Assembly (NCBI GenBank): GCA_902780985.1
Contig: CACZHN010000138.1
Coordinates: 1 to 6,608 of the forward strand
Direction of reading: 5' to 3'
Length of the DNA: 6,608 bases
Source of the DNA: an uncultured Lachnospiraceae bacterium
Lineage (GTDB): Bacteria; Bacillota_A; Clostridia; Lachnospirales; Lachnospiraceae
Program-made: the position numbers and the translations under genes
Shown here: in pieces, positions 1 through 5,971 of the stretch
Layout of the letters: every line of letters begins with the position of its first letter
How positions within the stretch are numbered: the first letter of the stretch is position 1
The notes under the pieces: model-generated
What the model saw: only the letters and a program-made list of their open reading frames with translations
What the model was told of the DNA's origin: nothing
Database searches by the model: none

Positions 1-304
1 GCTGCATCTGATCCAGCTTATCACTGATAAGTGTCTGCTGAAGCTTCATGGAGTCCACCATAAAGTCTTTATCCTCAGCCTTGACCATCAGCTCCTTGAT
101 CTCTTCAAGAGAAAATCCCAGATATTTATAAAGAAGGATCTGCTGAAGCTTCACCAGATCCTTCGTTGTATAATACCTCGCTCCCGTAGTTTCGTTTACA
201 AAGCTAGGCTTTAATATATTCTGTTTATCATAGAACCTTACGGTTCTTACAGACACCCTGGCCATCTTCGCGAACTGACCGGATGTCAGATATCCTTTAT
301 CCAT
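1..304 (-). CDS. MerR-family transcriptional regulator, N-terminal part (C-terminus cut by window edge)
   Basis: I translated the first 101 codons from an ATG at 304-302. Residues 5-33 form the MerR winged helix-turn-helix: S8-G-Q-F-A-K-M-A, then V17-S-V-R-T-V-R-F-Y-D and I30-L-K-P. The wing follows, with R43-Y-Y-T and the helix D49-L-V-K-L-Q-Q-I-L. Y61-L-G-F-S-L-E-E-I-K-E-L is the usual second helical pair, and from about residue 85 the start of the long dimerisation coiled coil is visible. The effector domain lies outside the window, so the ligand cannot be named. MerR proteins bind DNA as dimers and usually act on promoters with long spacers. The start lies 8 nt after the stop of the diguanylate cyclase gene and has only a poor Shine-Dalgarno sequence (a GGA 11 nt upstream), so translation is probably coupled. 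Family assignment is firm; the role is unknown. Confidence 0.93.
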   Translation of the reverse strand, partial: MDKGYLTSGQFAKMARVSVRTVRFYDKQNILKPSFVNETTGARYYTTKDLVKLQQILLYKYLGFSLEEIKELMVKAEDKDFMVDSMKLQQTLISDKLDQMQ

Positions 305-312
305 TCGTATGT

Positions 313-1719
313 TTATCCGTTCTGTTTGTTGCTTCTGTACTGTAATTCGGGATGTTTCTTGTAGTATGCATCCTTATCCTGATACATTCTCTCATCGGCA
401 TCATGCATGGCTTTTCTGATATCCAGATGCGCATCGCAGAAGCAGGTACCTACAGCCAGCTTGACCGTATCGGATGCTTCCGAAGCAGCCTTCAGGTTTT
501 CAACCAGCCTGTTGAATTCTTCCTCCGTCTCACCGGTCTGGAGGATCAGGAACTCATCGCCGCCGACTCTGAATATCTCTCCCTCAGGAAATGTATCCCT
601 GAGCATGCAGGCAGCCGACTTAAGCAGCTCATCACCCGCTATATGTCCGTCTGTATCATTTACGGTCTTAAGACCGTTAAGATCTACAAAGATAACTCCG
701 TAATCTCCGGAAATAGGATTGATTCCCGATACGATATCGGTAACTCGGTTATTCATGGCATTACGGTTATACAGACCTGTAAGAAGGTCGGTATCGCTGA
801 GGATCTTCATCTTCTTGAAAAGCTGATGGTTAGAGATCTCGGCTGCAAGAATAAATGATGTTACTCCGAGAATGGCCTTGATGTTCTCTGTACTTGTCGC
901 ATCAAAGTTAGTCGCCATTATATATCCTATGGTCTCACCGTTTGATCTGAGCGGATATAATACCAGACTGTAAACTCCGTCGTTCTTTAAAGAGTTATAC
1001 CAGTCCTCATTTACATCTTTAACCTGTTCCAGTTCACCTTCGTCATGGATTATATAGCAGTTGCTTCCCGCTATAAGCCTATCCCATGTTTCGATTATAC
1101 TGAAGAAACCTTCGCCCATGAAGGATTCATCAGGTGCTATGACCTCAGCCTCTCCGAGGCTCTCGCAAAGCATCGAACTTGTGCGTTTTTTAAAATCCGT
1201 AAGAATGATACAGCTTCTGTTAGCGCTGCATGTTTCTCTGAGATCATTTATTATGGAATCCATGGCTGCATGGAAATCATCGGTTTCTCTCAGCTTTATA
1301 CTGGTTCTGATAACCTGAACCGCAAGGTCAGGGGAGATATCCGAAAGTTTGGACGCATCTACTTTAGCCTGCATATCATAGGAGAAAAGATAATACTCTT
1401 TGCCCGGCTCATCGGACACCAGAGGCATCATGATAACTTCCATCCATGCATTATAAAACTCCGCATCGATATAGGCGTGAACAATCTTTGATTCTTTGAC
1501 ACACCTGTAACTCATAGCCTCATAATTAAGATCCCTCGGAACATAATTATAATAAGGCTTTCCCGGAACAAAATCCTCTCTCTTGACATTAACCGAAGCA
1601 AGATAAAGATCATTCGGCGCTTCAAGACATATCTCTCCGCAAGATCCGTCTTCAAATATCTGTACAGACAGAACACTTGCTATCTTCTTCTGCTTCATAG
1701 CAACATCCATATAGTCCAA
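313..1719 (-). CDS. GAF-GGDEF diguanylate cyclase
   Basis: This 468-residue protein should make cyclic di-GMP from two GTP. The catalytic domain spans about 308-450. It opens with D311-L-L-T-G-L-Y-N-R-N, has the first metal-site Asp at D346 (VDLNGLK), N354-D355 with D357-G-H, and an intact signature G386-G-D-E-F390. A441-D-E-R-M-Y closes the domain. All of this indicates an active enzyme. The product-inhibition I-site (RxxD five residues before GGDEF) is absent: 377-380 reads FPEG. Residues about 130-300 resemble a GAF sensory domain, ending in a helix that leads into the cyclase. Residues 1-125 form an alpha/beta-like region I cannot assign; PAS-like is possible. There is no signal peptide or membrane segment, so it is cytosolic. 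The TTG start at 1719-1717 is chosen because AGGAGG sits exactly 9 nt upstream; the first ATG (1710) is 18 nt away. It has its own promoter and is followed by a MerR gene. Confidence 0.95.
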   Translation of the reverse strand: MDYMDVAMKQKKIASVLSVQIFEDGSCGEICLEAPNDLYLASVNVKREDFVPGKPYYNYVPRDLNYEAMSYRCVKESKIVHAYIDAEFYNAWMEVIMMPLVSDEPGKEYYLFSYDMQAKVDASKLSDISPDLAVQVIRTSIKLRETDDFHAAMDSIINDLRETCSANRSCIILTDFKKRTSSMLCESLGEAEVIAPDESFMGEGFFSIIETWDRLIAGSNCYIIHDEGELEQVKDVNEDWYNSLKNDGVYSLVLYPLRSNGETIGYIMATNFDATSTENIKAILGVTSFILAAEISNHQLFKKMKILSDTDLLTGLYNRNAMNNRVTDIVSGINPISGDYGVIFVDLNGLKTVNDTDGHIAGDELLKSAACMLRDTFPEGEIFRVGGDEFLILQTGETEEEFNRLVENLKAASEASDTVKLAVGTCFCDAHLDIRKAMHDADERMYQDKDAYYKKHPELQYRSNKQNG

Positions 1720-1728
1720 ACGATGTCA

Positions 1729-1734
1729 CCTCCT
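1729..1734 (-). promoter_or_regulatory. Strong ribosome binding site fixing a TTG start
   Basis: The minus strand reads AGGAGG here, continuing as AGGAGGTGA, a near-perfect match to the 16S rRNA 3' end. It lies 9 nt before the TTG at 1719-1717 and 18 nt before the first in-frame ATG. The spacing therefore favours TTG as the start of the diguanylate cyclase. Confidence 0.9.
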
Positions 1735-1749
1735 ACCCCCAAAGAGTCA

Positions 1750-1762
1750 ATACCACAGGTAT
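1750..1762. repeat. Perfect inverted repeat over the predicted transcription start (operator candidate)
   Basis: The 13 bp element is ATACC-ACA-GGTAT: two perfect 5 bp arms around a 3 nt centre. Its right end abuts the -10 hexamer (1763-1768), and its centre at 1756 is where the start of transcription would be expected. A dimeric regulator bound here would block initiation. The position is observed; operator function is inference, and 5 bp arms can occur by chance in AT-rich DNA. Confidence 0.4.
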
Positions 1763-1792
1763 ATTATAACTCAAAACAGGTCAAAATATCAA
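1763..1792 (-). promoter_or_regulatory. Sigma-A-type promoter for the diguanylate cyclase-MerR unit
   Basis: On the minus strand a -35 hexamer TTGATA (1792-1787) is followed by an 18 nt spacer and a consensus -10 TATAAT (1768-1763). Transcription should start near 1756, giving a leader of about 37 nt before the TTG start. That is too short for a cyclic di-GMP riboswitch. The 18 nt spacer is 1 nt longer than the optimum. Three TTTTGA copies lie in or over the -35 and spacer, and an inverted repeat lies at the start site, so the promoter is probably regulated. Confidence 0.75.
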
Positions 1793-1794
1793 AA
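1771..1794. repeat. Three direct copies of TTTTGA in the promoter
   Basis: On the plus strand TCAAAA occurs at 1771-1776, 1781-1786 and 1789-1794 (TTTTGA on the transcribed strand's sense). The copies overlap the -35 element and fill the spacer. The first two are one helical turn apart (10 bp). This could be a regulator half-site array, or simple AT-rich sequence. The copies are observed; function is speculative. Confidence 0.35.
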
Positions 1795-1829
1795 CAAAAA
1801 CCATCGTTAAACAAAATATTTTAAACTAT

Positions 1830-1842
1830 TAATCTTTGATTA
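1830..1842 (-). terminator. Weak hairpin after the DNA glycosylase gene, doubtful terminator
   Basis: The transcript would read TAATC-AAA-GATTA, a 5 bp AT-rich stem with a 3 nt loop, 10 nt past the stop codon at 1853. There is no clean U-tract directly after it, only TTTAAAATATTTTG further on. The stem is too weak to be a convincing Rho-independent terminator. I see no better one in the 1720-1852 gap, so some read-through into the diguanylate cyclase gene is possible. Confidence 0.2.
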
Positions 1843-1852
1843 CAAACAATTA

Positions 1853-2542
1853 TTAACTAATTTTGTATTTTCTTAAATATTCTTTTTGTTCAGCTGTGAT
1901 TCTGTTGCTTTCCACCGCCTTCTGTATCGTCTTGTTGTGAGTCCATTTTTCCAGTCGCTCTTCCTGTATATACGGAAGGATTGCGTCATACTGCTTGGCC
2001 AGTGCTGTGGCAAAATACCACGCGATCATCATATTGATGTAATACTCTTCGGACTTAACCTTTGAAACCATCTCCGGATACTTGGGATCAAAATCCTCAT
2101 CCAGGAAATGCTCCATCAGCATTCCGATCCCGAATCTTACGGTGTAAGTCTCTTTTGACTTTATCCACTTTTTGATCTGAGGCAGCAGTGACTTTCGATT
2201 CTTCTTGAAAATTTTAGGTGACAATTGGTCGCAGGTGGCCCAATTATCAACAAAAGGCAGGAACTTATCAACTTCTTCCGAACATTTTTCCATGTCTTTC
2301 ATTTCCGACAGGATAAATGCATGAAGCTGGTTCTCATCGAAATACTTATGAGGCAGGTCATTCAGGAACTCATCGATATCTTCTCTCTTTCCCACCTGCT
2401 TTGCGTATTTGCGCAGCTCCGGAGTTCTGATACCGATAAAACTTTCCTTATCCGCCGTAGGTATCAGCTTGCTGCTGAAGTCACGATACTTCAGATCCTG
2501 CATCTTAAAAAGTTCTGTTCTTATCTCATCGATTATGCTCAT
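1853..2542 (-). CDS. AlkD-type DNA alkylation repair glycosylase (HEAT-like repeats)
   Basis: This 229-residue protein belongs to the DNA alkylation repair family (Pfam DNA_alkylation, AlkC/AlkD). Such enzymes are built wholly of HEAT-like helical repeats and excise 3-methyladenine and 7-methylguanine without flipping the base. The residues known to matter in Bacillus cereus AlkD (W109, D113, R148, W187) have counterparts here: W101 and D105 in NWATCDQ, R136 in TVRFGIG, and W175 in IAWYFA. The W-to-D spacing (4) and the R-to-W spacing (39) are the same as in AlkD. Length is normal, so the enzyme should be active. It is the last gene of the six-gene operon: its ATG lies 1 nt after the preceding stop, and its ribosome binding site (AGAGGG, 6 nt spacing) lies inside the end of that gene, so translation is coupled. 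No LexA-like site of its own is visible. Confidence 0.94.
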   Translation of the reverse strand: MSIIDEIRTELFKMQDLKYRDFSSKLIPTADKESFIGIRTPELRKYAKQVGKREDIDEFLNDLPHKYFDENQLHAFILSEMKDMEKCSEEVDKFLPFVDNWATCDQLSPKIFKKNRKSLLPQIKKWIKSKETYTVRFGIGMLMEHFLDEDFDPKYPEMVSKVKSEEYYINMMIAWYFATALAKQYDAILPYIQEERLEKWTHNKTIQKAVESNRITAEQKEYLRKYKIS

Positions 2543-2543
2543 A

Positions 2544-3728
2544 TCAGTCCCTCTCTACAACGATCAGCGGAATGATGTATTCTTCCGGAGTCAGTCCCGC
2601 ATGTCCGCCCGGCATAAGCTGAGCTTCCAGGTGTGTTGTAAATATCGATTTATCGGATGTGGAAAATGCTATGTAATCTCCTATCATCTCCGGCAGATTC
2701 TCTCTGTCTTTCCCGATTCCGAAGATCTTATTCTCCAGCACTTCTTCCCTTGTAAGGATCAGAAATCCCTCTCCGAAATTCCTCTCAAAGATTTCGGGGA
2801 AGCTTTCCTTATACTCGTCCTTAATGAAAAAATTCAGGGTTCTCGGCTCGATGGAAGGAAGCCTCTCCAGAGTCTCCAGTACTTCCGGATAATCAAGTAT
2901 GCAGTAATTCTTACTGTCCATATGGCCGTGATCCGCGGTGATGATAAGCAGTGTATCTTCAAGCTTAGATGCAAATTCTTCTATCTTCTTCTCAAGTTCC
3001 GTAACCATCTCATGAGTAGCTTCACTCTTGGTTCCCGTCTGATGCATGGTATGGTCCGGTTCCTCGCAGTATGCGTAAATATACTTTTCTCCCGGCTCTT
3101 TGCACAGGTCTTCCACTCGATTAAGTATCGCATCTATATCCTTCGGATTAGGCGGCATGAAGGGCATGGAATAATACGCTTTTCCGCCGGCGTTATTGAT
3201 CTTATCGATTATGGATTCATAAGGCAGAAGCGTGAATCCCACGTTATAGTCCGCCACCGGTTCTCCTTCCTGAACGGAATCCCAGTCCCAGACATCTTCT
3301 CCCTTATACTTCTTCGGCTTTGCTCCGCGTCTTTCCCTCGCCTGCTCGGTGCCTCGGAATATGGTCACATTCTTATCGAACTTTGAAAGATATATATCCC
3401 AGCCCAGCCAACCGTGCTCATTCGGATAAAGTCCGTTCATTACCGATGTTGTGGCAGCTACCGTGGTAGGCGGATATACAGAGTTATACGGTCCAGCAAG
3501 ATGCGATCTGAGGAATCCGTCCTCAGAAAGATGTTTCTCAAGAATTGATATACCCATGGCATCCATAAGGAGCACCACTACATTTCTGTGGCCTTTGCAA
3601 AGATATTTATCCGCCAACGGAAGCGTATCCGCCGTGGTAGGTACATCAAATCTCTTCAATATCGAATTTGCCAGATTCACCAGGCAGTTATTGTAATCCG
3701 GAAGTTCCGGTATATTCTTCTTTCCCAT
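2544..3728 (-). CDS. Alkaline phosphatase-superfamily phosphodiesterase (type I phosphodiesterase/nucleotide pyrophosphatase-like)
   Basis: This 394-residue enzyme has the complete two-metal site of the nucleotide pyrophosphatase/phosphodiesterase branch. Metal ligand D56 lies in LLMDAMG, the nucleophile is Thr (T88 or T89 in YPPTTVAATTS), D225 and H229 are in EEPDHTMHQ, D266-H267 in TADHGH, and H376 in GGHAGLTPEE. The segment N103-E-H-G-W-L-G-W is typical of bacterial members annotated only as alkaline phosphatase family protein. The family hydrolyses phosphate mono- or diesters, but sequence alone does not give the substrate. There is no signal peptide or membrane anchor, unlike many secreted relatives, so it likely acts in the cytosol. 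The ATG at 3728 has AGGAG with a short 4 nt spacing, and the gene begins 7 nt after the preceding stop. Its end overlaps the ribosome binding site of the DNA glycosylase gene. Confidence 0.9.
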   Translation of the reverse strand: MGKKNIPELPDYNNCLVNLANSILKRFDVPTTADTLPLADKYLCKGHRNVVVLLMDAMGISILEKHLSEDGFLRSHLAGPYNSVYPPTTVAATTSVMNGLYPNEHGWLGWDIYLSKFDKNVTIFRGTEQARERRGAKPKKYKGEDVWDWDSVQEGEPVADYNVGFTLLPYESIIDKINNAGGKAYYSMPFMPPNPKDIDAILNRVEDLCKEPGEKYIYAYCEEPDHTMHQTGTKSEATHEMVTELEKKIEEFASKLEDTLLIITADHGHMDSKNYCILDYPEVLETLERLPSIEPRTLNFFIKDEYKESFPEIFERNFGEGFLILTREEVLENKIFGIGKDRENLPEMIGDYIAFSTSDKSIFTTHLEAQLMPGGHAGLTPEEYIIPLIVVERD

Positions 3729-3735
3729 ATATCTC

Positions 3736-4596
3736 CTATCCGTTTATATAGTAATCCAGCAGATCATAGATCCAGTCATGTATGTTTGAAAACTCAAATC
3801 CCAGAGCCTTCGCCTTATCCGTATTTATGCTGAACTCCGGGTCCCCGTTATAAGGAGCGTTGTCTCCATCGTCGGAAAGGACAGCCTTCTTCCCCGTCTT
3901 TTCCTCGATATGATCCAGTATTTCTCTTATGGATACAGTTCCGTCGGAGCTGCCGTTTATCGCACCCCTTACGTCCTTATCCACCAGATATGCCATGAAA
4001 CGTCCCGCTTCATCGGATCTGATATAACTCATCTGATAATTAAGATTATCTATATTCATCGGAAGCCCGTTCTTCACGTGATCCACGTAGAACTTCAACC
4101 TTCCCGTATAATCGTCTTTTCCGATAACCACCGGATATCTTACGGCCAGCCGGTTCCTGTCGGCATATTCCTGCCACAGCGCAAACTCCGTCTGACGCTT
4201 TATCTCGTCGTAAGGAAAATCCGGTCTGTTGCACCATACGAAAGGTCTTTCCAGTCCGTCGAAATCCTCTTCTTTTGTATTAAGCTTCTTCGGGTTATAA
4301 ACCGCAGTACTGGACATCTGGATATACCTGTCGCAGTCAAGACTCTCCATGGCATACTTCAGATCATTTGATGCATAAGCCAGCTTATCTATTACTGTGT
4401 CGAAATGTATTCCTCCCAGCGCCTGCTTCATGCTTTCCGGATTCGTTCTTTCCACGATAATCCTCTTAACCCTGTCTCCGAAAGGGTCCTTTGCATTTCC
4501 TCTTGTTGCTATAGTCACATCATGACCGTTCTTCAGAAGTTCTTCCACCATATGGATTCCGAAGAATCTTGTTCCGCCCAATACCAGTATCTTCAC
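3736..4596 (-). CDS. NAD-dependent epimerase/dehydratase (extended SDR family)
   Basis: This 286-residue protein has an N-terminal Rossmann fold. The dinucleotide loop G7-G-T-R-F-F-G13 has Arg at the usual second Gly, which is a known subfamily style (GGTRFFG). The active site shows S95-S96-T in the MSSTAVY strand and the Y129-x-x-x-K133 pair in PYDEIK. R186-like loops and the C-terminal substrate region are present, but the protein is shorter than GalE-type epimerases (about 330). It probably oxidises, reduces or epimerises a nucleotide-linked or similar sugar; the substrate is unknown. The start is GTG at 4596-4594. It is supported by GGAGG at 4608-4604 with 7 nt spacing and by the MKILVLGG N-terminus that belongs directly before the Rossmann loop. 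It begins 2 nt after the serine hydrolase stop, and its ribosome binding site lies within that gene's last codons. Confidence 0.92.
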   Translation of the reverse strand: MKILVLGGTRFFGIHMVEELLKNGHDVTIATRGNAKDPFGDRVKRIIVERTNPESMKQALGGIHFDTVIDKLAYASNDLKYAMESLDCDRYIQMSSTAVYNPKKLNTKEEDFDGLERPFVWCNRPDFPYDEIKRQTEFALWQEYADRNRLAVRYPVVIGKDDYTGRLKFYVDHVKNGLPMNIDNLNYQMSYIRSDEAGRFMAYLVDKDVRGAINGSSDGTVSIREILDHIEEKTGKKAVLSDDGDNAPYNGDPEFSINTDKAKALGFEFSNIHDWIYDLLDYYING

Positions 4597-4598
4597 GC

Positions 4599-5462
4599 TT
4601 AAACCTCCAGTATATTTCTTTCCATGCTTTCCAATAAGTCGTGTGAGTCGTCTTCAATGTGGGAGAGGTAGGTAACTATGATGCCTCTCTCCGGAAGTAT
4701 ATAGCACTTCTGCTTCCACTTTCCGTTTATGCTGAAGCCGTCTCTGTATTTCCATATAAAGTATCCGTAGCCGCCTTCTCTGTTCATCTGCTGAATCGAT
4801 GTGGCACGGGTTACATATTCCTCCGAAAGGATTCTCTTTCCTTCGTATATGCCCTTGTTATAAAGCAGAAGTCCGAACTTACTCATGTCGTGTACCGACA
4901 GTTTCATCATCGATGCTCCGTAAAAATATCCTTCCGGACTTCTTCCGTATTCGTAATCCGTGATATCCAGAGGCTTCAGGATATTCTCTTCGATGAATTG
5001 TCCAAGGTCTTCACCCAGCGCCTCTGTAAGGGCAACTCCTACCAGATATGCACTGATATTGCTGTAGTTAAAACTCTTCTCCTCGGGATTCTTTATCTCA
5101 CAGGCAAGTGCAAAGTCCAGCCAGTTGTCTCCCTCCGCTCTGAAGGGAAGCCCCTCCACCGACATGGTAAGGAATCGCTGCAACGTCAATCCCTTCAAGA
5201 TATCCCTTTTATCCTGAGTCAGCTTATCCAGATTTTCCTGCGGCATATAGTCCGGAATGTAATCCTCCGGTGATATAAGCCCTCTGTCACAGGCTATACC
5301 GAAGGCCACCGAAAGCACTGTTTTGGTGGCGGAGTATATTTCATGGATGTTATCCGTTGTATCCCCGAAGCTGTGGATCAGCTTTCCGCCCTTATATACT
5401 TCGGTACCGAAAACTTTCCATCCATTCTTCTGTATATCTTCCGTAAATCTTTCAAAATTCAT
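4599..5462 (-). CDS. Serine hydrolase of the beta-lactamase/class C (PF00144) fold, apparently cytoplasmic
   Basis: This 287-residue protein shows the family's first two active-site motifs: the nucleophile motif S44-A-T-K47 (IYSATKTVLS) and Y133-S-N135 (NYSN). At the third motif, where relatives have HxG or KTG before a Gln, it reads I245-N-G-K-W-K-Q251, so the usual His is Asn. The family covers class C beta-lactamases, DD-peptidases and esterases. Most relatives are exported, but this one starts with MNFERFTEDI and has no signal peptide, so a cytosolic esterase, amidase or peptidase is more likely than antibiotic resistance. It is also short for the family (often 330-400). The start is ATG at 5462 with AGGGGA about 8 nt upstream. 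It lies 24 nt after the acetyltransferase stop, the widest gap in the operon. The substrate is unknown. Confidence 0.9.
   Translation of the reverse strand: MNFERFTEDIQKNGWKVFGTEVYKGGKLIHSFGDTTDNIHEIYSATKTVLSVAFGIACDRGLISPEDYIPDYMPQENLDKLTQDKRDILKGLTLQRFLTMSVEGLPFRAEGDNWLDFALACEIKNPEEKSFNYSNISAYLVGVALTEALGEDLGQFIEENILKPLDITDYEYGRSPEGYFYGASMMKLSVHDMSKFGLLLYNKGIYEGKRILSEEYVTRATSIQQMNREGGYGYFIWKYRDGFSINGKWKQKCYILPERGIIVTYLSHIEDDSHDLLESMERNILEV
4604..4608 (-). promoter_or_regulatory. Ribosome binding site inside the serine hydrolase gene, deciding a GTG start
   Basis: GGAGG on the minus strand lies 7 nt before the GTG at 4596-4594 and inside the last codons of the upstream gene. It supports GTG as the epimerase start and implies coupled translation. 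Confidence 0.85.
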
Positions 5463-5486
5463 ATCGTAATCCCCTGTGAAACTCAG

Positions 5487-5960
5487 TTACAGTATATGCT
5501 CCATTCCGATCTTATAAGGCTCCATTCCCATGGACTTATAGAATTCCATGGCTCCCGGATTGCAGCACCATACATTAAGAGTGATGTTGTAGAATCCTTC
5601 CTTCTTTGCGAACTCTGTCGCAAAGTTGTAGAGAGTTCTTCCGACGCCCTTTCCTCTGGCCGCTTCATCCACGCATATATCGTCTATATAGAGAGTTCTG
5701 ATATCAGTCTGTACCGGCGTACTGCCGCTCTGCTGATATTCGCAGAACATATGTCCCATAACCCGATCCTCTTCATCTACACAGACAAAGACCGGAGTTT
5801 TATCATCTACCAATATCTCTTCCAGTTCCTCTGCGCTGTACTTTGTAGCGGGACCGTTAAAGAGATCCGGCCTTCCGTTATGATGTACCATGTCCACCTG
5901 TACCAGAAGTTCCAGCAGTCTCGGGATATCTTCTTTTACCGCTCTTCTTACACTGTTCAT
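5487..5960 (-). CDS. GNAT-family N-acetyltransferase
   Basis: This 157-residue protein is a complete single-domain GNAT enzyme, which moves an acetyl group from acetyl-CoA to an amine. The start (VRRAVKEDIPRLLELL) is the normal first strand and helix. Motif A runs from L90-Y-I-D-D-I-C-V to the CoA pyrophosphate loop R102-G-K-G-V-G107, followed by the helix to about 121. Motif B is N129-V-W-C-C-N-P-G-A-M-E-F-Y141-K-S-M-G, with Y141 at the usual general-acid position. The acceptor cannot be told: small molecules, peptides or protein ends are all possible. The ATG at 5960 has AGGAG with 8 nt spacing, and the ribosome binding site overlaps the stop of the HAD phosphatase gene (gap 11 nt). This points to the same transcript. 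Confidence 0.94.
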   Translation of the reverse strand: MNSVRRAVKEDIPRLLELLVQVDMVHHNGRPDLFNGPATKYSAEELEEILVDDKTPVFVCVDEEDRVMGHMFCEYQQSGSTPVQTDIRTLYIDDICVDEAARGKGVGRTLYNFATEFAKKEGFYNITLNVWCCNPGAMEFYKSMGMEPYKIGMEHIL

Positions 5961-5971
5961 TTTAAACTCTC

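Noticed and set aside
352..1491. Several plus-strand open frames opposite the diguanylate cyclase gene
   Set aside because: They are antisense shadows of a gene with complete GGDEF motifs, with no family resemblance.
1720..1756. Possible cyclic di-GMP riboswitch in the leader of the diguanylate cyclase gene
   Set aside because: The predicted leader is only about 37 nt, too short for either known class, and no matching helices are seen.
1769..1786. Alternative -35 TTGACC close to the same -10
   Set aside because: It lies only 10 nt from TATAAT, too short to work; TTGATA with an 18 nt spacer is the better pair.
2409..3386. Long plus-strand open frame (325 codons) antisense to the phosphodiesterase and DNA glycosylase genes
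   Set aside because: It has no recognisable domain and a composition rich in Ser, Arg, Ile and Phe as expected from an antisense frame. It lies across two genes with intact catalytic motifs.
4046..4237. Short minus-strand open frame in another frame of the epimerase gene
   Set aside because: It lies wholly inside the epimerase gene out of frame, and its residues resemble a frameshifted reading of it.
4599..5462. Reading the serine hydrolase as an antibiotic-resistance beta-lactamase
   Set aside because: It has no signal peptide, is short for class C, and lacks a normal third motif; the context is metabolic, not resistance.
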